Shown: one piece after another, positions 30,744-40,915 of the stretch | Numbering within the stretch: the stretch's first letter is position 1 | How the letters are laid out: each line of letters opens with the position of its first letter | Assembly (NCBI GenBank): GCA_011503125.2 | Contig: WWBZ02000016.1 | Span: 4,650,001-4,714,000, forward strand | Source of the DNA: Botryosphaeria dothidea | Lineage: Eukaryota; Ascomycota; Dothideomycetes; Botryosphaeriales; Botryosphaeriaceae | DNA length: 64,000 nt | Direction: 5' to 3' | Position numbers and translations under genes: made by a program | The notes under the pieces: model-generated | Seen by the model: only the letters and a program-made list of their open reading frames with translations | Database searches by the model: none | Told to the model about the DNA's origin: nothing

Positions 30744-31757
30744 ATGGCCGTCACCGACCACGCCGGGCTCTCGCCCGAGCAGGTGCAATTCTTCGAGGAC
30801 AACGGCTACCTCTTGATCCCGGACGCGCTCTCTCAAGACACCGTTGCGGAATTGCTGTCCGAGTCACAGAAGATGCTGCGCGAGTTTCCCATCGAGAGCC
30901 ACCCAATGACCAAATTCTCGACGGGCCAAGGCTCCGAGCAGGAGCACGTCGGCGACGATTACTTTCTCGAGAGCGGCGACAAGATCCGCTTCTTCTTCGA
31001 AGAAGGTTCCACACCACCCTTCTCCCCGTCTCCTCCCCCCTCCCTAACTCACCATCCCCTCCCAGACGCCTTCGACCCCACCGGCGCCCTCACCAAGCCC
31101 AAAGAGCGCGCCATCAACAAGATCGGCCACTACCTACACCAGCTCTCCCCGCCCTTCCGCGCCGTCTCGCTCTCCCCCCGCAACGCCGCTATCGCGCGCG
31201 CCCTCGGCTTCGCCGACCCGCGCATCCTCCAGAGCATGGTCATCTGCAAGCAGCCCGAGATCGGCGGCGCCGTCCCGCCGCACCAGGACTCGCCCTTCCT
31301 CTACACCAACCCCCCCTCCGCCGTCGGCTTCTGGTACGCGCTCGAGGACTGCACGCGGAGCAACGGGTGCCTCAGCTTCGCGCCGGGGTCGCACAAGATG
31401 AGCCCGGTGGCGAGCCGGTTCGTGCGGATGAAGGAGGCGGGCAAGGGGGAGAAGGGGACCGGGTTCGTCAAGAATGCGGGCGCGAGGTACCCGCCGGCAA
31501 TACAAAGGGAGAGGGAGAGTGGGGGAGTAGAGGGTGATGAGACGGGGATTGAGAGTGAGGTGGGGTATGTGATGGGTGAGGTCAAGGCGGGGACGCTGGT
31601 GCTGATTCATGGGAATGTGCTGCATAAGAGCGAGCGGAATTTGAGCGAGAAGAGCAGGTTTATTTATACGTTTCATTGTATTGAGGGGCGGAATGAGTAT
31701 GATCGGCTGAACTGGCTGCAGCCGCCTAAGGAGGGGTTCTCGAGATTGAATGGTTGA
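30744..31757 (+). CDS. Phytanoyl-CoA dioxygenase family protein (PHYHD1-like)
   Basis: Exons 30744-31005 and 31066-31757, 317 aa. The 60-bp intron (GTTCCA donor, CCCAG acceptor) is a multiple of three, so leaving it in also stays open, but only the spliced form restores IRFFFEEDAFD, which matches the family. Iron ligands are visible in PHQDSPFLY (His, Asp) and in LIHGNVLHKS (distal His). The 2-oxoglutarate-binding arginine should be in NLSEKSRFIYTFH. The protein resembles animal PHYHD1 closely over its length. The reaction would be Fe(II)/2-oxoglutarate-dependent hydroxylation of an unknown substrate. A short insert (about residues 245-275) before VGYVMGEV looks lineage-specific. Confidence 0.9.
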   Translation: MAVTDHAGLSPEQVQFFEDNGYLLIPDALSQDTVAELLSESQKMLREFPIESHPMTKFSTGQGSEQEHVGDDYFLESGDKIRFFFEEGSTPPFSPSPPPSLTHHPLPDAFDPTGALTKPKERAINKIGHYLHQLSPPFRAVSLSPRNAAIARALGFADPRILQSMVICKQPEIGGAVPPHQDSPFLYTNPPSAVGFWYALEDCTRSNGCLSFAPGSHKMSPVASRFVRMKEAGKGEKGTGFVKNAGARYPPAIQRERESGGVEGDETGIESEVGYVMGEVKAGTLVLIHGNVLHKSERNLSEKSRFIYTFHCIEGRNEYDRLNWLQPPKEGFSRLNG

Positions 31758-33031
31758 GGTTGTCTCGGAATGCCATGAAAGAATAAAAGCATCAAGGGAC
31801 TGGTTTGAAGGCTCCAATTGAGGTTGTGTTAGGGAGGTTTGATTTAGTCGGTCTGAACATTCCGAGCGTTACTCTCAGCTCATGCTGACCAAGCAGGCCC
31901 TTAAGGTTGATGGAACCTGAACGAACATGGTCACAATGCGTGTGCTAAAGGGAGTCATAGGATTCAACCGGTAGTGCGAAACTGCACATATTTTCAATGC
32001 AACAGTGGGTTCATATATGGATTCACGGCAAAATAAAGATGAGCTGAACATTCATAAGCTAAGGAGATACTCAAAAAGGATGAATTATGATTGTCATCGT
32101 CATCCTTTTCAGTAGCTTCCATCTTCCAGGGCTTTCTCGTTCTCGTATGCTTTCTTTAGATCACTTCTCCTTGGAAACAGAGGCCGCTATTGAGGCCCAG
32201 ATCTTCAGGTATCCTGCTCCACAATCTGACCTATAATCGATCTCGAGACGACCTTATTATCTGGTGGATTCGGTGACATTCCTGGAAATTTGTTGTTCTT
32301 CTGTCGCATGGGATCCACTAGGTCTTTGATCCAGGCCTACTTGTATATGCTGAGCCACATGACGATGGCCGTCGGCACAAAGGTGGCCAACGTTGTCATC
32401 GCCATTTGAAATATCAATTGGCCAGTGGGAGCGCCTCCCATGCTGAAAACACTGGCTGCAAAGCCCAATGACAAAAGACATGTGTGACGTATGTGAAGTG
32501 AGTTTTTCTTTGGCAGCTCGAAGGCTAAGGTCGTTCCGGATCTGGTCTCGCCAATTGGTCAAGGACTCATTGAGAGATCGAGCCCTTTGCTCGAAGTCTT
32601 TCCAGCTCGCGGGTATTCTTAATGTTCGAAATCATCATCCTCGTAATTGCAGGTCGATAACATCTCTTGTGAGTACTGGTCCACCATGGTCTCTTCTTCC
32701 CATGGACCTTTTCACGGGTTTCTCAGCTCGCTATCCCTGAGAGGACTTCAACCAAGTCATCCTCAGCAACGACAGCTTCTAGAGTCTGCTGGAATTGGTT
32801 CGATGTTGGCGAAATGGATGGCTTTCAAACCCGATGATGATATGGTGAATTCGATTGACGAAGAGAAAGTAATGGCGATGTTTCCGCGAGTTCTTTTGAT
32901 GGTCGTCTTATTTCACCGCTGGCACCCTGGTCGCGCGTGTTTCCGGGCCGACCCGAATATGGTTGAATAACCTCTTCAAGAGCTTTTACCGAGATCGAGG
33001 TCGGAAGAGAAGCCACAGAGTCCAGTAGAGT
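31758..33031. other. Gene-poor stretch with possible membrane-protein remnant
   Basis: About 1.3 kb without a confident gene. On the minus strand 32620-32270 there is a helical run (LTNWRDQIRNDLSLRAAKEKL) which, in a shifted frame after a possible intron, is followed by a hydrophobic segment (TTLATFVPTAIVMWLSIYK). This looks like the helix-plus-membrane end of a fungal CorA-like or related protein, but no full gene could be built. Confidence 0.3.
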
Positions 33032-33561
33032 TCAAAATTTCGACTTCTTTTCGGATGAAACGGATGCTGTGTGGAAGCCAACCATGCAGCCTTCGGCGTC
33101 GCCCTGTCCGTTGCAGCAGGTCCATCTGAAGCCTTCGGGGAATTGGTCTCTGTTCTCTCTCGTGTCAACGTCCTCTCCAGTCTCACACCAGAAGCCGTCC
33201 TCCCAGCAGACCCTTAGGCATCCTTGTTTCAAGCCGGTCAGCCGCATAATGTTTCATGGCGTACAGCACGAAGATGATGATTACCGGTATGCCAGACACA
33301 TGCGCCCAACTGGTTCGCTGCGGCGTCAAATTCTCCATCGCACTGCTCACACCAATCCAATCTCTTGCGTTTCGTCGTAGAAGCTGCATCAACTTTCCTG
33401 GTATCCTTTTTCGCAGCATGGCCCACGCCTTCCAGGACCATCAGTTCATCCTCGACCATTTCCCGCCCGTGCTCGCTGTCCAACACGGTCAGCAGCACAA
33501 ACTGAAGCCTTTCGAGATCGGCGGCCAGGGCGGCCTTGAGGGCGAGGTCATTGTTTTCCAT
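33032..33561 (-). CDS. Two-module zinc-binding family protein, copy A
   Basis: Exons 33561-33285 and 33222-33032; 155 aa. The N-terminal helix (LKAALAADLERLQFVLLTVL) is followed by a first module CEQCDGEFDAAANQLGACVWHTG (CX2C...CX2H). After the intron comes a second module: QFPEGFRWTCCNGQGDAEGCMVGFH (CC...GC...H). The same plan and the same intron site, right after the WH-G of module one, occur in the genes at 34393, 35120 and 44146. The family is widespread in filamentous fungi as hypothetical C2H2-like proteins. The role is unknown. Confidence 0.75.
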
Positions 33562-33739
33562 GTTGATGTTGAGGTCAGGAAAGAGAGCAAAAGGGATGTT
33601 CGAGTTTTGCGATGTCGGAAAAGCCGTGGTCCCCGGGTGCCACTGGTCGCACACGTTGTCGGGCCGACCAAGGCGCGCTATTTCTGGGTTGCCGTTTCAG
33701 GAAAGCAGCTGAATCTAGGAATGACGTCGAAGCAGATGC

Positions 33740-34246
33740 TCAAACGCGAGGTTTCTTTGTAGTAGCTGCGCTGGCCGTGTGCTCGGTGACTTTGCAGCCC
33801 GAGGCTGTGCCGTCCTTGCCGCAACAGTCCCACATGAAGCCCTCCGGATGTTGTTCACGCATCCCATCGGTATCGATGTCGCTCTCAGACTCCTCCCAAT
33901 GGTTATCCCAGAAGCCACCATCATCATCAGGCTCCAGCTCACCTTTTGCGGCATCTCGCCAGCTTGAATCACGCGGGACGGGCCGCAGCGGAAAGACAAC
34001 CGCTGTGCCAGACGCAGGCATCATTAGCGTTCTTGGCGGCGTCAAACTCCTTGTTGCACTGTTCGCAGATCTCGTACACCGCTTGGTTGGGATTGTTGTA
34101 GTTGACGAAGCATCTACTGGCTGAAGAAGCTGGTTTTCGACTATGGCGCGTCCACTTGGGTCGTTGATAACGGCCATCAGCATCTTACGAAGCCGATCGG
34201 GAACGGCGGAATTGATGGCATCCACAAGCGTAGTAGGCGGCGCCAT
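33740..34246 (-). CDS. Two-module zinc-binding family protein, copy B (first module frame-shifted)
   Basis: An uninterrupted frame of 168 aa starts MAPPTTLVDAINSAVPDRLRKML, the family helix, and ends with an intact second module (HPEGFMWDCCGKDGTASGCKVTEH). The first module CEQCNKEFDAAKNANDACVWH is present in the DNA near 34010-34080 but in a different frame, so one small indel or an unrecognised splice separates it from the helix. The usual intron (about 34006-33944, poor GTTGTC donor) would put module one in frame with module two. Unspliced, the gene stays open but loses module one. It may be a decaying copy. Confidence 0.55.
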   Translation of the reverse strand: MAPPTTLVDAINSAVPDRLRKMLMAVINDPSGRAIVENQLLQPVDASSTTTIPTKRCTRSANSATRSLTPPRTLMMPASGTAVVFPLRPVPRDSSWRDAAKGELEPDDDGGFWDNHWEESESDIDTDGMREQHPEGFMWDCCGKDGTASGCKVTEHTASAATTKKPRV

Positions 34247-34392
34247 GTTGGCTCGGAAAGATTGGGAAAGGAAGGTGCTTCGGCTCTTCGACGCGTGAAC
34301 GCGTCGCCAGAGTTTCGCTTCGGCAGTCGCGCCAGTTGCCGAGCCGACAAGCGATGTTGTCGAATAACCAAACGCAGTAATTCTCGGTGAAG

Positions 34393-34966
34393 CTACATCT
34401 CCATCTCCATCGGCATCAATTCACCAGACTGACAGACCCTCTTCTCCGCATACCCCGGCTCTGCATGGTGCCCACTCTGGCACCCGGAATTCCTGACATC
34501 GCCCGCCGTCCCACAGCAGCTCCAGACATACCTCTCCGGAAACCGCTGCCTCATCACGTCCGAATCGATCGGACCGTCGCGCTCTTCCCGGTGATACTTC
34601 CACCTCCCGCTGGACCAATCAACATCCAACGACCCTATGCACGTCAGCTCGCCGGATAGGAAAAGAGTCCGAAAAGGGCAGCCTACCGCCATGCCACCTG
34701 CACGCGCCAGCATCGTTCTTGGTGACATCATACTCTTTCGTGCACCGCGCACACGTCTCGTACCTGCGCCGCTTGGTCGACGAGCTGCGCGACGCCTGGT
34801 GATTGGGCTCACCCAGACTCAGCCGCTCGAACGTTGATTGGACGAGGAATTCCTGCTCGACGGCTTCCTGGCAGCCATTGGTGAATGCGAGCCGCAGCAG
34901 CGCTTCGCGGAGAATGTCCGGGCTGGCCACCATGATGGCGTCCACGAGGACCTGCGATGAAGACAT
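34393..34966 (-). CDS. Two-module zinc-binding family protein, copy C
   Basis: Exons 34966-34687 and 34634-34393; 173 aa. The helix is VLVDAIMVASPDILREALLRL. Module one is CARCTKEYDVTKNDAGACRWHGG. After the intron (GTAGGC donor, GCATAG acceptor) module two is RFPERYVWSCCGTAGDVRNSGC...H. The start chosen is the ATG that heads the conserved helix. An upstream ATG in the same frame adds about 40 aa with no family match. It lies head-to-tail with copies A, B and D. Confidence 0.72.
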
Positions 34967-35119
34967 GTTGGTGTTGTTGGGTAGGTTTGGAGTTGCGAGC
35001 TGGTCTGATGCGCTCCTGGCGAGCGGGTGCGGCGGGTGATCGCCTGAAACCATCCGATGTTGCCGGGTCAACGCGTGGTGTGAGTGGGACACGGAGAGAG
35101 GTTCGCATTGGAAGGCTAT

Positions 35120-35816
35120 CTATGTTCGTGGAGTGGTCAAGGTCAACCATATGTCGCTCTCAGTCGGCAATGTCCTCCGCGTAGATTCCCTCGCTGCCGC
35201 CAGTTGTTCTGTCCTTTTGTTCTTGCCGATCTGAGGTGCGTTCTCCGAGACGCAGTCCTTGAAGTACATGTCCGGCACATGCTTGCCGTATTTGCAGCCA
35301 TTGAAGGTACCATCTCTTCCGCAGCAACTCCACTTGAAGCGCTCTGGAAACGCTTCCTGGTTTTCTTCGCTGTCAGTGGGGCCCCACTCGGTATCCCAGA
35401 GTCCCCAGGCAGCATGATCATACTCGCATTCCAGCTCGCCTTTGTTACATGGATCTCATCAGTGCCTACACTTCGCATGCACTCTCGTGGCGATACATAC
35501 CTTCGTGCCACTCGCAGCTCTCTTCATCGTTGTCCAGAGTGTCATATTCCTGACCGCAGTGATCACACTTAGCAAAGCGCAGGTATTTCCGTTGCTTTTT
35601 GGTGCTCTTTTTTGGCTGCGCCTGCAAGTCCTCACTTCTGTCCTCATCTAGACCCCTCTTTCTTTTAGCAGCCGGTTTGGCAGATGGTGCGTATAGGAGA
35701 TGGGCTTCGAAGAGCTCTCGCGCGACCGTCGACTCCTGACATACTTGCCGCACCACGGACTGCAAGCGTTCAAGTTCAACTTTTCGGATCGCTTCGTCAA
35801 GAATTTCTGTCAGCAT
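35120..35816 (-). CDS. Two-module zinc-binding family protein, copy D
   Basis: Exons 35816-35501 and 35439-35120; 211 aa. The N-terminal helix is LTEILDEAIRKVELERLQSVV. A basic nuclear-targeting-like stretch follows (KPAAKRKRG, KKSTKKQRK). Module one is CDHCGQEYDTLDNDEESCEWHEG and module two is AFPERFKWSCCGRDGTFNGCKYGKH. A C-terminal tail of about 50 residues has no counterpart in the other copies. Splice phases sum to an open frame. Confidence 0.75.
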
Positions 35817-36439
35817 TATTTTACAAGGTTCTTATCCGCGAATATTAAGGACTGAATGAACGATGGTTATAGGTTGTGGAGGAGAAAATGGCTCGGCAAT
35901 TGCGGTAGATAAACAAACACCCCGGTCGATCGCTTCTGGAGAGTCAACAACCTTGCTCGCAAAATACGACTTGGAATTATCACAGCTGGTGGTTAGTGTT
36001 AGTGAGAATACAATACACATACATCCAAATGAATGCTTTCACTACCCATGGCAGTCCCAATTAAATCTCTCATCTCTCTATATAATACTTCAGATAAGCA
36101 ATACCACAGGTCATCTAATTCTCACTGGATGCAGGTCTCCTCAGGAACTTCTCCCGGATGCCCCCCAGAATTCACCTGGTTGTAGTTGCCCTGCATTATA
36201 TGAAAAAGCCAGCAAGCGATTCTGATTCGCTTTTAAGGTGAAAGACTCATCCCATTGGTAGATATAGTTTTTCTTTTGTGTTCTTTGCCACGTCGATGTT
36301 CGCTGTAACATGATTAAGGCCAAGGCAGGAAAGCGAGAACGCATAGGGTTCTAGATGCACCGCTGAGTGTGCTCCTCTGCGCACTGTTATAGTTGAAAGA
36401 CAACCATAATCGAAGACCATTGAGCGCGGCCGAAATGCT
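35817..36439. other. Gene-poor AT-rich spacer
   Basis: About 620 bp, AT-rich, no supported gene. It may include decayed upstream sequence of the phosphorylase relic that follows. Confidence 0.4.
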
Positions 36440-36878
36440 TCAAAAAGTTAAAGAGAAACATCCACACACATCCAAGAAAAAGAGAAACAGAGGCTATAAG
36501 TACTAAGGCATGGGAAATGATCGTCTATTCAGGTCTTCTTACGAGAATTGCAAAGGAAACGACTGTTTTCAATGTGGCCCGGAACAGGGAATCACTCGTG
36601 AACGTCGGGAACGCCCAGAAGATCCAGAGATCAACTACGGTATCATTGCTTTCGGGAACACCCTTGTCAAGGATTCCGTTGCAAGAGAGGAATCTTTCCG
36701 CCATATTCCTCATGAATGCATTTGCTATAAGATGGATGCTACTAGTATTATGAACGATTTCCCATTTCTTGTCATCCGAGGGATATATGATTACGCGGAC
36801 GCTCACAACAACGACCACTGGCAATATTACACTGCGGTAACTGCAGCTGCATTTGCGAAACAGCTACTAGTAACGTGA
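36440..36878 (+). pseudogene. Relic of a nucleoside-phosphorylase (PNP_UDP/Pfs) domain
   Basis: The frame 36510-36878 encodes INYGIIAFGNTLVKDSVA, MDATSIMNDFPFLVIRGIYDYAD and WQYYTAVTAAAFAKQLL. These match the last third of fungal PNP_UDP domains (GxxASGNxVxKD, CFEMEAAGLMN, LVIRGICDYADSHKN). Upstream, LQKVKEKHP (about 36435-36460) and a NDRLF segment fit the preceding helices but are separated by a stop. The N-terminal two thirds are missing. In fungi such domains often sit at the N-terminus of NLR or ankyrin proteins. Here only a fragment remains. Confidence 0.65.
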
Positions 36879-37668
36879 AACAGAGGAAGCTCAAGAAGTG
36901 ATACCATGTGATTTAGAGTATTGGTAATCAGAAATGACAGTCTATGCTATAGGAGATCGCAAATACATCGATAAAGCCAACAGGCAGAGGCAAAAGGATC
37001 GAATTCATAAAAGACTCAAAGGACACTTACGCATTTGCGGTTCAGCTTCTGCAGTCATTCTATCGTTCATCAAACAAGGAAATATTCCAGATAAACTCTC
37101 AAGCACAGGAACCGTTGCACTACGCAGAATCTTTTGGCGGTTGGAGAAAATACTAAGATAACGATAGAAGCTATTGAAGCACCGCCACTAGTACTCAGCC
37201 TTCAATTTGCAGCATCGTGACCAGGTATTGTCGGGAATTGGGGTGTCTCGATGCGAATAAAAGACTTTGAGCCTTTCATTACTTCCCTCAATCGAGTCAT
37301 TGACAGTTCGCGCTAGAGTTGATTCGAGAAAGACATGATTCTGGCGTGCTCTGCGAGCACGCAACCGTACCCCAGCAATTCGTCGAACGGGGATTTCCAC
37401 CAGGTCCCCGCTGATAGCAGCCGCATGTGCAAAAGCATCAACAAAGACAACCGCGCGCCCTCGATGATTCGTCGTATTCATAAGACTAGTACTTCTTCGA
37501 AAAGAGCCCCGGCGATGCGTCTTACAGATTCCTAAATACCGCCGAATTCCTGCAAAGGGCAGAATTGCGGGGCGCGAATCACAGAGTAGTGCTTTGTATA
37601 AGAGTGCAGCCTCAACTTCAAGGCCTCTCGATCCCCTCAAAATCCCCGGGAAAGCTTTTGGTGAAGAT
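36879..37668. other. Intergenic region, no supported gene
   Basis: About 0.8 kb between the phosphorylase relic and the sulfatase gene. A small basic frame at 36934-37161 has no match I can name. Confidence 0.4.
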
Positions 37669-39998
37669 ATGAAGATCAATGTGGCTTTTTCTATACTTGG
37701 CAGCGCTTTTGCGTTGGCTAAGCCGCCGAATGTAGTTCTCATTCTCACCAAAGATCAAGATCTGCACATGAATTCCTTGGACTACATGCCCTTGCTGAAT
37801 GTGAGTATTTCCGAAAGTAAAAATGCAAAGCCCTGAATGCTGAATCTCCCTCAGAAACACATTGTTGATAAAGGCACGACTTTTGCAAAGCACTGCTGCA
37901 CAGTAGCTGTCTGCTGTCCTTCCCGTGCAAATCTCTGGACAGGAAAAGCTGCCCACAACACCAATGTCACGGATCTGGTGCCGCCATATGGTATGGGAGA
38001 CAAGACCTGCCAATGTCAGCAATAAATAAATTAACAGTGGGAACTCCAGGCGGTTACCCAAAGTTCGTGAGCGAAGGTTGGAATGACAATTACCTCCCCT
38101 TATGGCTGCGAGCCGCAGGGTACAACACCTACTACACCGGAAAACTCTTCAATGGTCACACCGTCTCCAACTACAATGATCCACCCGTCAATTGCTGGAA
38201 CGGATCTGACTTTCTTCTCGGTGAGTTATCCTTTGCTGGCTCGATCTCATTCTCAGACATCCCATTTCCCCTTTCCAACACACGGCAGCTAACCTCACCG
38301 CAGACCCGTACACCTACCGCTACTACGACTCCGTCATGACTCGCAACAATGCCGCGCCCGTTTCCTACGCTGGCAACTACTCCACCGACGTCATCGCATC
38401 CAAGTTCCTCTCCTTCCTGGACGAAGCTCTCTCTCCGACACCGCGCGTCCGGTCAGCAACAACAACCTTCTCAAGCAGGAAAACGCTGACAAGCTTAGCT
38501 CTTTGTCGTGGCTGCACCCGTCGCCCCACATTCCAACATGATCTACAACAGTACGACCAACACGTCATACCTGCGCGCTCCCGAGTACGCACCCCGCCAT
38601 GCGCACCTCTTCACTGACTACAGTATCCCGCGGGATGAGAATGTCAACACCCAGACGGACGGTGCTGTTGGGTGGATCGAAGATCTGAAGCCGCTGAACG
38701 AGACAGTATTGGCGTATAATGAGGAGTATCAGCGGTCGAGGCTGAGGGCGTTGCAGGCGGTAGATGAGATGGTTGAGAGCGTTGTGGAAAAGCTAGTAAG
38801 TGACTGTTTCCCGTTGTATGTACTTTTCTGTTGCTTTTCGAAAGTTTCGTTATTGGAGGAAAATGAGCTGATACGGGCTTCACCTTGCAGGAGGAGGCCG
38901 GGGCGCTGGACGATACGTATATCTTTTATACGACGGACAACGGGTATCATATTAGCCAGCACCGGATGATGCCGGGGAAGGAGTGCGGATATGATGAGTT
39001 GACGGCGTCATTCATTTTGATCCGTGTTGAAGCGTCGTTCGCGGTATGCTGATGAGGTCTTCCTCGTGGTAGAAACGGATATCCACATCCCGATGGTGGT
39101 GCGTGGGCCTCGGATTCCTGCAGGCACGGCGGTTGAGGGGGTGACCAGCCACACGGACGTGGCGACGACGATTCTTGAGATAGCCGGGGCGCCGAAGAGC
39201 TTGGATGGGAAGGCAATGCCACTGTCCGAAGATACCATGAAAGAATTTGCGTCCGAGTACGCGGCAATCGAGTACTGGGGTATTGTGAGTTTATCACCTT
39301 CACTGATAATGACGGAAGACACCGCACTGACAGAGAATCAGGCTGCATCGGAGGGCCTCTACGGATTTCACAGGATCGGAAATTCCGAGACTGGTCATCC
39401 GGTTGGTTTGTATGAGAATAACACGTACAAGGGTCTGCGTCTCATAGGCGAGGATTACAACCTGTACTACAGCGTGTGGTGCACGGGCGAGAAGGAGTTC
39501 TATGACTTGAAGGTTGGTCGAACACCCTCCTATTATTATTATTTTCAGATCGCTGTCGGGTAGGGTCTCACTGATGCTCGCTAGCGCGATCCTGGACAAA
39601 TCCGGAATTTGGCTGCTGGTTCTCATAATACACCATTGACATATACTCTCGCAAACCATCCTCTTCCTGAGATCATTTCTCGGCTTGACGCTCTCATGAT
39701 GGTGCTGAAATCATGCTCTGAGCTGGAATGCACGCAGCCATGGCATGCATTGCATCTGGATGGCGTGGTTAAGGACTTGAAGGATGCCTTGAGTAGAAGA
39801 TACGATGGCTTTTACGCGGAACGGCCAAAGGTTGCGTACTCTTTATGCAAGAGGGGATACATTAAGAGCTCTGAAGGTCCGCAGCAGTGGCATGTGTGGC
39901 AGAATGATTCCAATCCTGAAAGAGAAGGGCCGGTGATGAAAGAAGCAACGCAGCAGCAGGTGTTTATGTATGGGGATTATTGGTCCCTTTACACGTAA
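37669..39998 (+). pseudogene. Fungal sulfatase (arylsulfatase-like), frameshifted by a CT tract
   Basis: A nine-exon sulfatase starting MKINVAFSILGSAFALA (signal peptide), then PPNVVLILTKDQDLHMNSLDYMPLL. The formylglycine signature CCPSRANLWTG is intact in exon 2 (37855-37990). Later landmarks: YYTGKLFNGH, VAAPVAPHSN, TTDNGYHISQHRMMPGKE, IHIPMVVRGP. Exons run approximately 37669-37800, 37855-37990, 38038-38220, 38304-38451, 38499-38795, 38891-39020, 39073-39284, 39342-39512 and 39585-39998. In exon 4 the tract at 38427-38436 carries two bases too many (CT) for the frame, so translation as read fails after DEAL. The usual DDQD metal-binding motif reads KDQD. The exon 6/7 boundary is uncertain. 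It is either a young pseudogene or a sequencing error at a CT run. Confidence 0.75.
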
Positions 39999-40915
39999 AT
40001 AGAGGTGAAGCCGAAATATTGGAGCGGCAGAGGATAGTAATGATGAGATGGGAGACGAGAGCGATTCACCGCCGGGGTGGCAGAGAAGAATAAAATGGCA
40101 AACAGTGGAAGAGAGAAGACGAGATTAGTTGCAGAACATAGCCGAAAATGAAAACTCGTCGCGCTTTGCTGGCCGCAAGGTGAAAATCACGGATATTAAG
40201 TGCTTGTCTTGGGATTGAGGCTTAGATTTCTGCTGTTGGTCATTTCCCCATCTTCAACCTTGCCTTATTGAAATGCGCAATGGGAAACGCAAGTTTGAAA
40301 GGAAGTAATAGATGACAGAACGGAAAAAAGGTTCAGGTGTTCAGTCAAGGTTGATTACATAACACATGGTCTGTGCGCAAAGTGCCAGCCTCCCCAGATT
40401 CGCGAGACGCGCCTGACGTGCAACCTCCACTTCATCCCATCGCACCAACCACCAACCTGCGCCTTCCGTCGCCTCCAACAACGTCGCCCGTCTCGGGCGC
40501 ATTCGCAAACTACATTGCCAGCAACGCATGGCACACGACAGGGTCAGTCAGTTCAAAGGTGTCCGCCATTCACCAGCGGGCAGCCGCGCACGCGACTGTC
40601 CGGCTCACCGTTGGCGAGAGTTATTCGACAGCAGGACCAGCTTGCCAGTTTCTCTACCCACCAAACGTCCCATCGAGGGTCCCTTTGGTGGAAGAGCTGG
40701 GGTTCTGCCAATGGGGCTGCCGCGCAGTCGCCATGCGTCGAAGCTGTCGCCGGCCGGTCGGGTCGGACAGTGGATGCCGTGCGGGGACTTGTCGCCTTCG
40801 GGAGTCAAGGCTACTCTACAAAGCCTGGGTGGGCGGGATTCCTGTGTCTCATGAACGCGCAGGGGCTTTCGCTTTTCCAGGTATGTTTTTGTTGTCGTGA
40901 GCTGATTGTCTGCAG
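39999..40915. other. Intergenic region, no supported gene
   Basis: About 0.9 kb. GC-rich overlapping frames at 40373-40919 have no domain and probably are leader sequence of the next gene. Confidence 0.45.

Noticed and set aside
31134..31817. Long minus-strand frame opposite the dioxygenase gene
   Set aside because: It is created by the GC-rich third positions of the real gene; no domain or start context.
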